Program-made: the position numbers and the translations under genes | The notes under the pieces: generated by a model | Seen by the model: the letters and a program-made list of their open reading frames with translations, nothing else | Database searches by the model: none | What the model was told of the DNA's origin: nothing | In this document: positions 17,053-25,863 of the stretch, piece by piece | Numbering within the stretch: the stretch's first letter is position 1 | Layout of the letters: every line of letters begins with the position of its first letter | Assembly (NCBI RefSeq): GCF_001636315.1 | Contig: NZ_KV440949.1 | Span: forward strand, 3,652,973 to 3,716,972 | DNA: 64,000 bases | DNA from: Neobacillus mesonae | Lineage (GTDB): Bacteria > Bacillota > Bacilli > Bacillales > Cytobacillaceae | Direction of reading: 5' to 3'

Positions 17053-17523
17053 ATGACAGTACAAGAAGATATTAAAAAGGGCCCGCCAATTAAGAGAATT
17101 AGAAAGTTCAAGACAGATCAATATTATCCATCCCATCTAGGAAAACCCGAGCATCATATTAAAAACGAGCTAAGCATGGCAGTACGCGCTGGAAATCGAA
17201 TCTTTTTAAGAGGCCAAACAGGCTTTGATTTAGAAGGTAACTTCCATGGAATCGGAGATGTAGCAGCGCAAACTCACCAAGCATGTAAGTGTGTGAAGCA
17301 GCTGCTTGAAGAAGCAGGCGGCTCCGTAAAAGATATTTGTAAAATGACAGTTTATATACTTAATAGAGAAGACCGCAGCAAGGTTTATCCGGTATTGGCA
17401 GAGCATTTTAAAGATGTCTATCCTTGCAGCACTGGTTTGATTGTCAGTGGATTTGCAATGCCAGAAATGTTAATGGAAATTGATATTGAAGCTGTAATTA
17501 GCGAAGAAAGTACCGAAGAATAA
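17053..17523 (+). CDS. RidA (YjgF/YER057c/UK114) family protein
   Basis: 156-residue protein with an N-terminal extension of about 35 residues before the RidA core. The core shows AGNRIFLRGQTGFDLEG, AAQTHQACKCVKQLLEEAGGS and STGLIVSGFAMPEMLMEIDIEAVI. In archetypal RidA the imine-hydrolysing arginine lies in P-x-R-S; here the aligned residues are P-C-S-T, so that arginine is missing, as in the Rid subfamilies not shown to act as imine deaminases. It is transcribed alone from an operator-bearing promoter and ended by a terminator. RutC and 2-aminomuconate deaminase are pathway relatives, supporting a role on an unstable nitrogenous intermediate. Confidence 0.85.
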   Translation: MTVQEDIKKGPPIKRIRKFKTDQYYPSHLGKPEHHIKNELSMAVRAGNRIFLRGQTGFDLEGNFHGIGDVAAQTHQACKCVKQLLEEAGGSVKDICKMTVYILNREDRSKVYPVLAEHFKDVYPCSTGLIVSGFAMPEMLMEIDIEAVISEESTEE

Positions 17524-17551
17524 TGGCCAGTATTTGATATAAGCAGTTAAC

Positions 17552-17593
17552 AAAATCGCAAATCTTTGAAACATGAAGATTTGCGATTTTTTA
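17552..17593 (+). terminator. Intrinsic terminator after the RidA-family gene
   Basis: A 15-bp perfect stem (AAAATCGCAAATCTT and complement) with a 9-nt loop and a U6 tail. It marks the right edge of the catabolic island. Confidence 0.88.
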
Positions 17594-17651
17594 AATTTCC
17601 TATAAAGGGATTTCCGATTTTAATAAAAATTTAATACGGGGAGCTATTGTT

Positions 17652-18224
17652 ATGACTTTAGTGCAAGAAGTAAATGTGGAACAGATTCGATCCCATGTGG
17701 AGTCCATTAAGGAATTTCAAACCTTTGCTAAAGAACTGTTTGTATCTGTTGGGGAAGAGGCAAAACGCAGACTTTCTTTGCGGTATGAGGGAGTTGGCTA
17801 TAAATATCAGTTAGCACGGCTGCCAGAGGTAAGTGCAAAATTTGAGAAAGAATATGGCGTGGCACCTATTATTGGCTGGGTGGCGATGTCCTTTGCGGGC
17901 CACGACCAACCTCAAGTACATATTGGCACATTGTTCAATTATGGGACATGGCCGATTACCTATACCGTTGGCTTTCATTTACTTGAAGATGAATACCAGC
18001 AGGTAACGACAGAAGTTCATAGGGTGGACTGGGATGAATTGGTCGGTTTGCAAACGACGTACCAATATTCAAAACCAAACGGTGAGCATATGTTTAATAG
18101 TCAAGATATTGAGCTAGACCTTCAATCGTTAACTGAGAGCAAGGAAAAAATGGTTGAGCAAATCGTCAAATATTATGAGCAGGGGGTTCCTATTGTGGAA
18201 AAGCTGAAAACAAGGGATAGGTAG
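17652..18224 (+). CDS. Unrecognised cytoplasmic protein, 190 aa
   Basis: Genuine coding sequence: GGGGAG 7 bp before the ATG and a balanced composition. The N-terminus is helical (VNVEQIRSHVESIKEFQTFAKELF); the middle is rich in aromatics and beta-prone (VGYKYQLARLP, PIIGWVAMSFAGHDQPQVHIGTLFNYGTW, ITYTVGFHLL); the C-terminus is helical. No signal peptide or membrane segment. I do not recognise the family. It follows the RidA terminator and lacks the 30-bp operator, so I do not count it as part of the island. Confidence 0.65.
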   Translation: MTLVQEVNVEQIRSHVESIKEFQTFAKELFVSVGEEAKRRLSLRYEGVGYKYQLARLPEVSAKFEKEYGVAPIIGWVAMSFAGHDQPQVHIGTLFNYGTWPITYTVGFHLLEDEYQQVTTEVHRVDWDELVGLQTTYQYSKPNGEHMFNSQDIELDLQSLTESKEKMVEQIVKYYEQGVPIVEKLKTRDR

Positions 18225-18342
18225 GATTTTAATAATATTAGAAAATGCGAAAGAGATAGATTCTTAAAATGTTTTACTATCTAATCGCAAACTGTTAAAG
18301 GTACAATAGAAGATATGAATTTTTTCTTCTAGGAGTAGACAA

Positions 18343-19002
18343 ATGGATATTAAAGAACAAGCATTATTAAAGCATTACTACGATAAACTATGTGACGGAA
18401 CATTTGATGAAAAGGACGGCTATGCCTTTTTGCTGCTAATCCGCAGCCAATGTCATAAAAATAGCTGTATTCGGGAACTTGCGGATTTTGTCATGCAGCG
18501 GGACCGGTACAATGGCCATATTAAGGAGCATATTTTTGCATCAAGAAAAAAATTCGAACAAATAGGAAAAACAAAAGCTGCCATTCGAATTAACGATGTA
18601 TTTACCTTTAAAGAAATAAAAAGCGAACTCAATAAAACACTGGCGGACTGTCAATTAGCGGTCTTGAACAACGAGCAAATCAATGTATTTATCACCTGCC
18701 TCATTTCGATTCTGCAACAGGTAAAAATTATGGTGAACGAGGACGGTTCTGCTGCCTCACGGGAAATTGGGAAACTATTTTTTGCCGTTTCCCAAAAACA
18801 AATCATTCTAATGGCGGAAATCGAAGTCTCCCAAAATTTCTTGAAGAAAACAAATGTAGTCTTCCCGGTTTTAACGGCCAACAATAACTATTCAGATATT
18901 AAAAAGCAAGACCGCTTTGATACTCCATATCTATTTGTTGACGAGGTCGTGGAGATTATGAATCATGAAGGGAAGCTGGAGATTAGTATTCCGGGAGAAT
19001 AA
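18343..19002 (+). CDS. Unrecognised soluble protein, 219 aa
   Basis: The start at 18343 follows CTAGGAGTAGACAA. Mostly helical, with two cysteines close together (SQCHKNSCIRELADFVMQRDRYNGHI) and a beta-rich C-terminus (KTNVVFPVLTANNNYSDI, LFVDEVVEIMNHEGKLEISI). No membrane segment or catalytic signature that I can name. It stands alone between spacer and a strong terminator. Function not assigned. Confidence 0.6.
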   Translation: MDIKEQALLKHYYDKLCDGTFDEKDGYAFLLLIRSQCHKNSCIRELADFVMQRDRYNGHIKEHIFASRKKFEQIGKTKAAIRINDVFTFKEIKSELNKTLADCQLAVLNNEQINVFITCLISILQQVKIMVNEDGSAASREIGKLFFAVSQKQIILMAEIEVSQNFLKKTNVVFPVLTANNNYSDIKKQDRFDTPYLFVDEVVEIMNHEGKLEISIPGE

Positions 19003-19014
19003 GATATTTTGACT

Positions 19015-19056
19015 AACTTGATGCAGGTGAGACTATGTTCACCTGCATCAAGTTTT
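19015..19056 (+). terminator. Intrinsic terminator between convergent genes
   Basis: AACTTGATGCAGGTGA and its complement form a 16-bp perfect stem with an 8-nt loop and a short T-run. It can serve both the plus gene ending at 19002 and the minus gene ending at 19088. Confidence 0.82.
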
Positions 19057-19087
19057 AATGGCCAAAAAGAGGGAGATGAACCCAAAT

Positions 19088-20002
19088 TTAATCTGACAAT
19101 GCCACATGTAGTGATAATTGAGCTTCCTTGATTAATTCTTCGTCCTTTAGGTCTTCAGCATATAAAAGAAGAACAAGAATAGAATAAACTGCTTTAAACT
19201 TCGCGAGCTTTTTAACCTCAGGTTCAACCTCCCCATATAATTTGAAAAAATGTTCTCTGCCTGATGCCGGAAGAAAGCTATATATAATGGATAAGTCTAT
19301 TGCCGGATGGCCGATGTGCATATCACCCCAGTCAATAATGGCTGAAATTCCTCCTGTTTCGTTCACCAGAAAATTTCGGATATGCAGGTCACCGTGAACA
19401 AGGGTTTGTGTCCTGTCTTTTATAGGTTCCGTTATGGTTGCAAGAAATGTGTACAGTGATTCCACAAGATTTTGATTTAGTAAACCATGCTCGCGAGCTC
19501 TTTCTATATTTGTTTCCAGCATGGGTTTTCTTTTTAGGATATTGATACGACCCAGCTGGTCATATGGGATTTGCAGCTTTTTCGCTTCTTCTAACGGAAA
19601 ATCGTGGAGCGTTCTTAAAAAATGCGCCAATGGTTCAACTGACAGCATTCGTTGTTCGTGGGATAACGCAGCTGCAGTTTTTCCTGGTAAAATTTCATAA
19701 CCTCCAAATGGCCACGGATAATCAGCTACCGGTTTTCCGATAAACAGCGGATTGGGGACGGGTATAGGCAGTAATGGTGCCAGCGCCGGAAGAGCCCGAT
19801 TTTCGGTTTGCATTAACTTTGCGGCAATTTCCCGTCGAGGGAATCGGAAGACAAATTGCTTATTTACAAGGAAAACGGAATTATCAAAGCCTTCCCCTAA
19901 TATTTCCATGGTTACTGGTTTAAGCATAGGGAATTGTTTCCCAATCATTTCGGCGGCTTTTTGATCTGATATTAGTTTCTCTGGTGACCAAGGCTGATTC
20001 AT
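19088..20002 (-). CDS. Aminoglycoside phosphotransferase-family (APH) kinase
   Basis: Soluble kinase of about 304 residues. The Brenner motif HGDLHIRNFLV gives the catalytic Asp, and IIDWGDMHIGHPAIDLS is the metal-binding motif. I start at ATG 20002 (MNQPWSPEKL) because AGGAGGT lies 8 bp upstream; the earlier in-frame ATG at 20023 precedes that site. The fold is shared by antibiotic kinases and by kinases of sugars, choline and macrolides, so resistance is only one possibility. Single gene; family D repeats fill the DNA upstream. Confidence 0.83.
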   Translation of the reverse strand: MNQPWSPEKLISDQKAAEMIGKQFPMLKPVTMEILGEGFDNSVFLVNKQFVFRFPRREIAAKLMQTENRALPALAPLLPIPVPNPLFIGKPVADYPWPFGGYEILPGKTAAALSHEQRMLSVEPLAHFLRTLHDFPLEEAKKLQIPYDQLGRINILKRKPMLETNIERAREHGLLNQNLVESLYTFLATITEPIKDRTQTLVHGDLHIRNFLVNETGGISAIIDWGDMHIGHPAIDLSIIYSFLPASGREHFFKLYGEVEPEVKKLAKFKAVYSILVLLLYAEDLKDEELIKEAQLSLHVALSD

Positions 20003-20049
20003 GCTCGATAACCTCCTGTCCATATTTAAAATTTTGCCATATTATTCAA

Positions 20050-20595
20050 GATGATGCTATATGGAATTCTTATAGAGCGCGTGTCCTGTAATTTTATTGG
20101 AAAAGGCGAACTAAGAACCATTCATAGAGCGCGAAAGGAGGCCTAATTTAAGAATCTGCGTCCTATGAGGGTCTTATAATGCGCGAAAGGCTGCCTAATT
20201 TAAGAATCCGCGTCCTATGAGGGTCTTATAATGCGCGAAGGATGTGATTTTTAGGGAAAAGACGCACTAAGAACCATTCATAGAGCGCGAAAGCAAGCTA
20301 ATTTAAAGCAATCGCGTCTTATGAAGGTCTTATAGAGCGCGTGTCCAGTGATTTATTCGGAAAAGGCGTCCTATGAACCATTCATAGAGCGGGAAAGGCT
20401 GCCTAATTTAAGAATCCGCGTCCTATGAGGGGCTTATAGTACGCGTAGCCTGGGATTTATTCGGAGAAGGCGAACTAAGAACCATTTATAGAGCGCGAAA
20501 GGAAGCCAATTTAAAGCAATCGCGTCTTATGAAGGTCTTATAGTGCGGGTGTCCAGTGATTTTACAGGAATAAACGCACTATGAATCTCATAAGG
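20050..20595 (+). repeat. Family D tandem array (first locus), 52-bp unit, 10 copies
   Basis: ATAGAGCGCG or ATAATGCGCG recurs with an exact 52-bp step at 20072, 20124, 20176, 20228, 20280, 20332, 20384, 20436, 20488 and 20540. Units fall into subtypes, one with CCTAATTTAAGAATC and GCGTCCTATGAGG, another with CTAAGAACCATTC. Pairing of the two halves is weaker than at the 56-kb locus. The array begins about 55 bp after the GDPD stop codon, reading on the minus strand. Confidence 0.88.
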
Positions 20596-20650
20596 GCGAG
20601 GAGGGTTTTCACTTTTTAAGACAGTATAATAAAGAAGGTAACTCACTTTA

Positions 20651-21634
20651 TTAATCTCCTTTTTTCAGCAGAGGGGCAATAACATCAATCCGATTCGTCC
20701 AAATCCCGCCGTTATAATTTTGAGGAAGACGTTTTAAATCCTGTGTAGAATCAAAGCCTTCCGACCATCCTCCATCACCTGCCACCAGAATGACACGGGT
20801 ATTCACGCTGTCCATACGATTTAAAAACTTGTTCGGAAATCCCCACAACAATGGTGCATATTTTTCCGGAATATGTAATTGAGTGTTCCTGCAAGCACCT
20901 GGAATAATTCCTGTCCAGCCAATCCCTATATATGGAAGTAAACAGCTTTTTAAGGAAGCCATTGACATCACACGCAGGTCAGGTAATTGTTTTTTAACGG
21001 AGCTTACAGGGCTATCGTCTCCATACACGGTTAGCTGTTCAAGGTGATTTTTAGGCAGCTTGGAAAGATAGCTGGCTAACTGAACACCTTCGTCCTCATC
21101 GGTGCTCTTGATATGAATGAGGAATGATCCTTCAGGAAAATGCTTCAATACTTCATCGAGCGAGGGCATCAGCCCAATTCCTTTTCCTCGGAAAGGGAAT
21201 GTTTTTCCATTATCCGCCGTATACCCATACCCAATATCCATTTTCTTTAGTTCGGCCATTGTATAGTCCTTGACCATTCCATCTGCGTTTGTCCGGCAAT
21301 CGAGCGTCCAGTCATGAAAAACTGCGAATTGACCGTCCTTGGTTGGCTTGATATCTAATTCCACGATGTCTGCCCCAGCTTGAAAAGCGGCTTCCATCGA
21401 AGGAATCGTATTTTCTAAATAGGGATGTTCCGGTGGGTAAATTCTTTCGGCGGTGCAGGTATCATTCATGATTCCTTCCATTGGAAAAGTTTGCGCCATG
21501 CCGCGGTGCGCTAACAGCAAGGGAGATTGGTTTCTCGTTTTAGTGAACAGAGAGCTGTTATTGAGATACAGGAAAGTCGGTAAAATGAATAAAAAGATAA
21601 AGACCCTTTTGATGTATCGTTTAAACTTCATCAT
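20651..21634 (-). CDS. Glycerophosphodiester phosphodiesterase (GDPD), membrane-anchored
   Basis: Hydrolyses glycerophosphodiesters to an alcohol and glycerol 3-phosphate. 327 residues: an N-terminal membrane segment (RVFIFLFILPTFLYL, residues 10-24) points to an extracellular catalytic domain. Catalytic motif LLAHRGMA (about 40-47), then VELDIKPTKDGQFAVFHDWTLDCRT with the metal-binding Glu-Asp pair and second histidine. A C-terminal variant region follows. CGGAGG precedes the ATG. A family A repeat array lies upstream and a family D array downstream. Confidence 0.88.
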   Translation of the reverse strand: MMKFKRYIKRVFIFLFILPTFLYLNNSSLFTKTRNQSPLLLAHRGMAQTFPMEGIMNDTCTAERIYPPEHPYLENTIPSMEAAFQAGADIVELDIKPTKDGQFAVFHDWTLDCRTNADGMVKDYTMAELKKMDIGYGYTADNGKTFPFRGKGIGLMPSLDEVLKHFPEGSFLIHIKSTDEDEGVQLASYLSKLPKNHLEQLTVYGDDSPVSSVKKQLPDLRVMSMASLKSCLLPYIGIGWTGIIPGACRNTQLHIPEKYAPLLWGFPNKFLNRMDSVNTRVILVAGDGGWSEGFDSTQDLKRLPQNYNGGIWTNRIDVIAPLLKKGD

Positions 21635-21714
21635 TATTTCCTCCGGTTGATAGGTTTAACGGTTCACTTTTAAATAGTTTAGCATAGAAGAACAAATTTT
21701 AATTATGGTAGCTA

Positions 21715-22015
21715 GCTGCATTGCTCGAAACGAGGTGATATATCAAAATTTGGTCAATGGAAGAGGGGGGCACTGCCCAAAACGAGGTGATTCATCAAAA
21801 TTTGGTTAATGGAAGAGGGGTGCATTGCCCAAAACGAGGTGATTCATCAAAATTTGGTTAATGGAAGAGGGTTGCATTGCCCAAAACGAGGTGATATATC
21901 AAAATTCGGTCAATGGAAGTAGGTTGCATTGCCCAAAACGAGGTGATATATCGAAATTTGGTCAATGGAAGCCAGATTGCATTGCCCGAAACCTAAAATG
22001 CATCCGGTTCTAGTC
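21715..22015 (+). repeat. Family A tandem array (second locus), 52-bp unit, about 6 copies
   Basis: Same family and orientation as at 1.8 kb: GGTCAATGGAAG, CATTGCCCAAAACGAGGTGATATATCAAAATTT. Steps are 52 bp (TGGAAG at 21758, 21810 and so on). It contains the palindrome TGATATATCA and GGTCAATG/CATTGCCC pairing. Unlike most arrays here it lies between two divergent gene starts. Confidence 0.87.
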
Positions 22016-22025
22016 AATGGGCCAC

Positions 22026-22043
22026 TTGGTGCCTGACACCAAA
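22026..22043 (+). repeat. Dispersed short palindrome, copy 1 (GGTGCCTGACACC)
   Basis: TTGGTGCCTGACACCAAA, a near-perfect inverted repeat, directly after family A array. Related copies at 34811, 44166 and (reverse complement) 51020. Confidence 0.65.
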
Positions 22044-22151
22044 TTACTTTTTCTAGAAATTGCGAATAGACATTTATTGTAAAGTGGTTCAAAATAGATT
22101 TAATCAGTGTGGCTAGACTATGATTTTTATAGATTTAAAAAGGAGAACCAG

Positions 22152-23447
22152 ATGAACAAGCAAAATGTACTTTTTAAAATAGAGGAAATGGACCGGGATA
22201 CACTCCCTTATTATTACGACTATGGGAAAGTGGTTTCTGTGATTCAGGAGAAGCTGTTTGAAGAAATCGGAATGGAGTTCGATATGTATTCGGACGAGGA
22301 TACATCCAATGAGATTTGGGAAATCCTTGAGGAGGATTTGAAAGAGAAGTCTGAGGAGGTCAGGCTAATTGGTCACATTTATAACGAAGCTGAAACGAAG
22401 ACGATTTCGTCAAATCATAATGATAAAGTGCAAGAATTTATTGTAAAGCCAAGGGTTATGAATGGTCTTTTTTATTATCCACAATATCAGGTAGCATTGG
22501 CAAAGGTGATAACCTTTCAAAATGCCGGAGAAATGCTTAGAGATCTGATTTTTGCCAAAGATGATGCCTGCTTAGTTTCCTTTTTGCAATACGTCCTCAA
22601 ACGAAAAAGAGACTATATCAAGAATTATGTAACGGTCTTCACGGATACAGAACATGGTGTGGAAACAGAAATCGAAAGCATCACAACCATGGTGAGAAGA
22701 GAGGATGTCTTTTTAGAAGATTCGATGAAAAAGGAAATCTACCGTTCGATTGATGAGTTTTTTCAGGAAGGCAGAGAATTTTTTAAAACGTATAATATTC
22801 CGTACAAGCGCGGGATTCTCTTATACGGTAAACCAGGGAATGGAAAAACAACGCTGGTAAAATCAATCGCCAGCAGTATCCTGGCCCCTGTTGCCTATTG
22901 GCAGATTACGGAGTTTACATCAAGCTATACCATTAAAGAAGTGTTTTCGTCTGTTTTAAAACTGGCGCCAATGGTATTGGTAATTGAGGATATTGACTCA
23001 ATGCCTGCGGATGTCCGTTCGGTTTTTCTGAATACCCTAGACGGGGCGACTTCTAAAGAGGGAATTTTCCTAATCGGAACGACGAACTATCCGGAAAAAA
23101 TAGACCCTGCTTTGATGAACCGATCAGGCCGATTCGACCGGGCCTATGAAATAAAATTGCCAACGAAGGAGCTTCGTTATCAATATTTACTCAACAAAAA
23201 AATCGAGCGGATTCTTTCGCAGGAAGAAATTGAAGAGGTTATTGAAGCAACAAAGGATTTCTCCTATGCACAGCTGAATGAACTCTACACTTCCATTGCG
23301 TTGGAATGGCATTATGAGCAGCAGGTAGATGTCACACGGCTATGCGGCGAGCTTAAATCCCTTAAGCAAAAGCAGGTAAAACACGCATGGGACGAGTCGA
23401 ACTCATATGGGGCCATCGGATTTGCCGGATTTAGGGATGAATACTAG
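22152..23447 (+). CDS. AAA+ ATPase (Bcs1/FtsH-type ATPase core)
   Basis: 431-residue cytoplasmic ATPase. The first ~200 residues are unrecognised and acidic; then GILLYGKPGNGKTTLVKSIA (Walker A), MVLVIEDIDSMP (Walker B) and GTTNYPEKIDPALMNRSGRFD (sensor 1 and two arginine fingers). I place the start at ATG 22152 because AAAGGAGAACCAG lies just upstream; the in-frame ATG-less extension to 22107 has no site. AAA proteins of this layout act as remodelling ATPases on protein partners; no partner gene is adjacent. A terminator follows. Confidence 0.83.
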   Translation: MNKQNVLFKIEEMDRDTLPYYYDYGKVVSVIQEKLFEEIGMEFDMYSDEDTSNEIWEILEEDLKEKSEEVRLIGHIYNEAETKTISSNHNDKVQEFIVKPRVMNGLFYYPQYQVALAKVITFQNAGEMLRDLIFAKDDACLVSFLQYVLKRKRDYIKNYVTVFTDTEHGVETEIESITTMVRREDVFLEDSMKKEIYRSIDEFFQEGREFFKTYNIPYKRGILLYGKPGNGKTTLVKSIASSILAPVAYWQITEFTSSYTIKEVFSSVLKLAPMVLVIEDIDSMPADVRSVFLNTLDGATSKEGIFLIGTTNYPEKIDPALMNRSGRFDRAYEIKLPTKELRYQYLLNKKIERILSQEEIEEVIEATKDFSYAQLNELYTSIALEWHYEQQVDVTRLCGELKSLKQKQVKHAWDESNSYGAIGFAGFRDEY

Positions 23448-23463
23448 AGAATTACAATTAGAA

Positions 23464-23491
23464 TGCCCTTCTCAAATGAGGAGGGCTTTTT
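23464..23491 (+). terminator. Intrinsic terminator after the AAA ATPase gene
   Basis: GCCCTTCTC and GAGGAGGGC with a 4-nt loop and a T5 tail; one bulge in the stem. Confidence 0.78.
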
Positions 23492-23607
23492 CAATATGTC
23501 AATGTCGGCTAACCTTGGCAAATTTGTGTGCCAATAAGCGGAGTCGCTGATTATGATAAAGTACACCAAAGGCAAATGATGAACCTACTTTGATAAGGGG
23601 GGAGAGG

Positions 23608-24678
23608 ATGAAAAAAGAATCAGGGGAAGAACCCTCGGGAATTGAAATTGGTGTGTACACTTTAGCGGATTTAGAACCGGATCCTCATACGGATAAAACC
23701 ATCAGTGCCAGACAGCGGTTGGAAGAAATTATCGAGGCGGCTAAGATAGCGGATGCAGCTGGACTCGATGTGTTCGGGGTGGGGGAACATCATCGTTTGG
23801 ACTATGCTGTTTCTGCTCCGTCGGTTGTCTTGGCGGCAATTTCACAAGTGACGAAAAGGATAAAACTGACTAGTGCCACCACGATATTAAATACAGTCGA
23901 CCCGGTCCGATTATTTGAAGAATTTGCGACCCTTGATCTTTTATCAAAAGGGCGGGCCGAAATTATGGCTGGCCGAGGGGCTTTTAAAGAATCATTTCCA
24001 TTGTTTGGTTTTGATGTTAAGGATGATCATCAGTTGTTTGAAGAAAATTTAGCCCTTTTAATGAAGCTGAATGAGCAGGAAAAAATAAGCTGGAAGGGAC
24101 GATATCGCGCAGCATTACAAGAAGCTGAAATTGCACCAAGACCTATGCAGAAAAGTCTTCCAATCTGGGTAGGAGTTGGCGGTTCACTTGAAAGTGCAAA
24201 AAGAGCCGGAAGATTAGGGGCAGGCCTAGCACTGGCTATACTTGGCGGGGAGCCGAAGGGATATAAACCGCTTGTCGCCGCCTACAGAGAAGCCGGTAAA
24301 CACGCTGGATACGCTGCTTTTGATTTGAAGGTAGCGGTAACCGGGCACGCTTTTATAGGTAAAACCACAGAAGAAGCAAAGGATCAATTCTATCCTTATC
24401 ACGCCAATTATTGGGAATACCTAAATCGCCAGCAAGGCAGGACCCGGCAGATTTCTAGAGCCGAGTTCGACAGGGTTGCTGAACCGGACACGTCATTATT
24501 TGTTGGCAATTCTCAAGATATTATCGAAAAAATCCTTAAACAATATGAGCTTTTTGGACATCAACGGTTTATGGCACAAATGGATATTGGCGGTATGCCG
24601 TTTAAATATGTAGCACAAAACATTGAACGTTTAGCAGTCGAGATTGCTCCAATTGTAAGGCGTGAAACGAAAAAATGA
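23608..24678 (+). CDS. LLM-class flavin-dependent oxidoreductase (luciferase-like)
   Basis: Bacterial-luciferase-fold flavoprotein of about 356 residues. Seen: IEIGVYTLADLEPDPHTD at the N-terminus, DVFGVGEHHRLDYAVSAPSVVLAAISQVTKRIKL (the conserved EHH segment) and LPIWVGVGGS. Start at ATG 23608 after GGGGGAGAGG. Members use reduced flavin and oxygen or F420/FMN; specificity is not readable. Convergent with the BMP lipoprotein gene, with a terminator between. Confidence 0.85.
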   Translation: MKKESGEEPSGIEIGVYTLADLEPDPHTDKTISARQRLEEIIEAAKIADAAGLDVFGVGEHHRLDYAVSAPSVVLAAISQVTKRIKLTSATTILNTVDPVRLFEEFATLDLLSKGRAEIMAGRGAFKESFPLFGFDVKDDHQLFEENLALLMKLNEQEKISWKGRYRAALQEAEIAPRPMQKSLPIWVGVGGSLESAKRAGRLGAGLALAILGGEPKGYKPLVAAYREAGKHAGYAAFDLKVAVTGHAFIGKTTEEAKDQFYPYHANYWEYLNRQQGRTRQISRAEFDRVAEPDTSLFVGNSQDIIEKILKQYELFGHQRFMAQMDIGGMPFKYVAQNIERLAVEIAPIVRRETKK

Positions 24679-24725
24679 ATCATCTGTATCTGAATTAAAG
24701 AGGCTTTATTTTTATCTAATAGAAA

Positions 24726-24748
24726 AGAACCGGGCTTCACCCGGTTCT
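24726..24748 (-). terminator. Intrinsic terminator, chiefly for the BMP lipoprotein gene
   Basis: AGAACCGGG and CCCGGTTCT with a 5-nt loop; on the minus strand it continues as TTTTCT. Confidence 0.78.
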
Positions 24749-24756
24749 CTGTTTCA

Positions 24757-25836
24757 TTATTTCTTTGGATTAAATGATTTTACCTCATCACGAGTTTCAG
24801 GAACTTTTATGTCGCCTGATTTAATTTTGTCAGTCCATTCTTTTACTGCAGTTTCAATTGCTGCTTTGTTTGCCGCTTTCTCATTGATTGGTGCTAAGCC
24901 AACTCCATCATCATGCAAGCCATATAAAATAACCTTGCCGCCTTGGAAATCCCCTTTACTTGCTTTCGTTGCTAAATCTTTAACAGCAACATCTACGCGT
25001 TTTAAAGCGGATGTAAGAACAACATCTGGACCCATTTCATTTTGGTCACGGTCTACCCCAATTACCCAAAAGTCTTTATTAGGTTCTTTTTTCTTACGGT
25101 CATTGGCTTCTTTAAATATTCCGTTACCAGTGTTTCCCGCTGCATGGAAGATTACATCCGCCCCAGTAGAATACATTTTAGAAGCGATGGCTTGGCCAAG
25201 CTCAGCCTTATCAAATGCTCCTGCATATTGTGAGTCAACTTTTACCTCTGGTTTAGCAGCCTTAACACCTGCTAAAAAGCCAGCCTCAAAATGTTCAGGA
25301 GCAGGGATTTTCATGCCCCCAATAAATCCAACATGATTCGTTTTGGTCGTAAGAGCAGCCGCTACCCCTGCAAGGAATCCCGCTTCTTGCTCTTTGAACA
25401 GAATGCTGGCAACGTTTGGCTGTTTTACTTCTGCATCAACAATGGCAAATTTAGCATCTTTATTTTGTGAAGCCACTTGCTCAAGAGCTGCCGGCATTAA
25501 GAAACCGATAGCGTATATTAAATCAAAATCTCGATGAACGAGTGTATTTAAGTTAGTTGCATAATCAGCATCTGATGTAGATTGGAGGTAATCATATCCG
25601 CCTTTACCTTTTTCTAATCCATTTTCTTTACCGTAGTTGACAAGTCCTTCCCAAGAAGATTGGTTAAAAGATTTATCATCAACACCACCAATGTCCGTAA
25701 CCATTCCCACTGAGAACCCTTTATTGTTTCCGTTACCTTTTGTTGTATCATTGTTATTGCTTTTTCCACAAGCACCTAAAAGTGTACCTGCTGCAAGTAC
25801 AAGTGATAGCGCCAATCCTATTTTACGTTTTTTCAA
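24757..25836 (-). CDS. BMP-family lipoprotein, substrate-binding protein (nucleoside-type)
   Basis: Extracytoplasmic lipoprotein of 359 residues. Signal peptide MKKRKIGLALSLVLAAGTLLGAC with the lipobox cysteine at 23, then an asparagine-rich linker. The BMP/PnrA fold is seen in GMVTDIGGVDDKSFNQSSWEGL, FAIVDAEVKQPNVASILFKEQEAGFLAG and DVIFHAAGNTGNG. BMP proteins bind purine nucleosides for ABC import. The permease and ATPase genes are not adjacent, so it either works with a transporter elsewhere or acts as a stand-alone receptor. AGGAGG precedes the ATG. Its promoter carries a strong operator-like palindrome (see 25864-25926). Confidence 0.88.
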   Translation of the reverse strand: MKKRKIGLALSLVLAAGTLLGACGKSNNNDTTKGNGNNKGFSVGMVTDIGGVDDKSFNQSSWEGLVNYGKENGLEKGKGGYDYLQSTSDADYATNLNTLVHRDFDLIYAIGFLMPAALEQVASQNKDAKFAIVDAEVKQPNVASILFKEQEAGFLAGVAAALTTKTNHVGFIGGMKIPAPEHFEAGFLAGVKAAKPEVKVDSQYAGAFDKAELGQAIASKMYSTGADVIFHAAGNTGNGIFKEANDRKKKEPNKDFWVIGVDRDQNEMGPDVVLTSALKRVDVAVKDLATKASKGDFQGGKVILYGLHDDGVGLAPINEKAANKAAIETAVKEWTDKIKSGDIKVPETRDEVKSFNPKK

Positions 25837-25863
25837 GATGTATGGCCTCCTAGATTAAGTTTG

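Noticed and set aside
17652..19002. Membership of the two unknown genes in the catabolic island
   Set aside because: They follow a strong terminator and lack the 30-bp operator.
19088..20002. Antibiotic-resistance determinant
   Set aside because: Only the broad APH kinase fold is seen; many family members are not resistance enzymes and the context gives no support.
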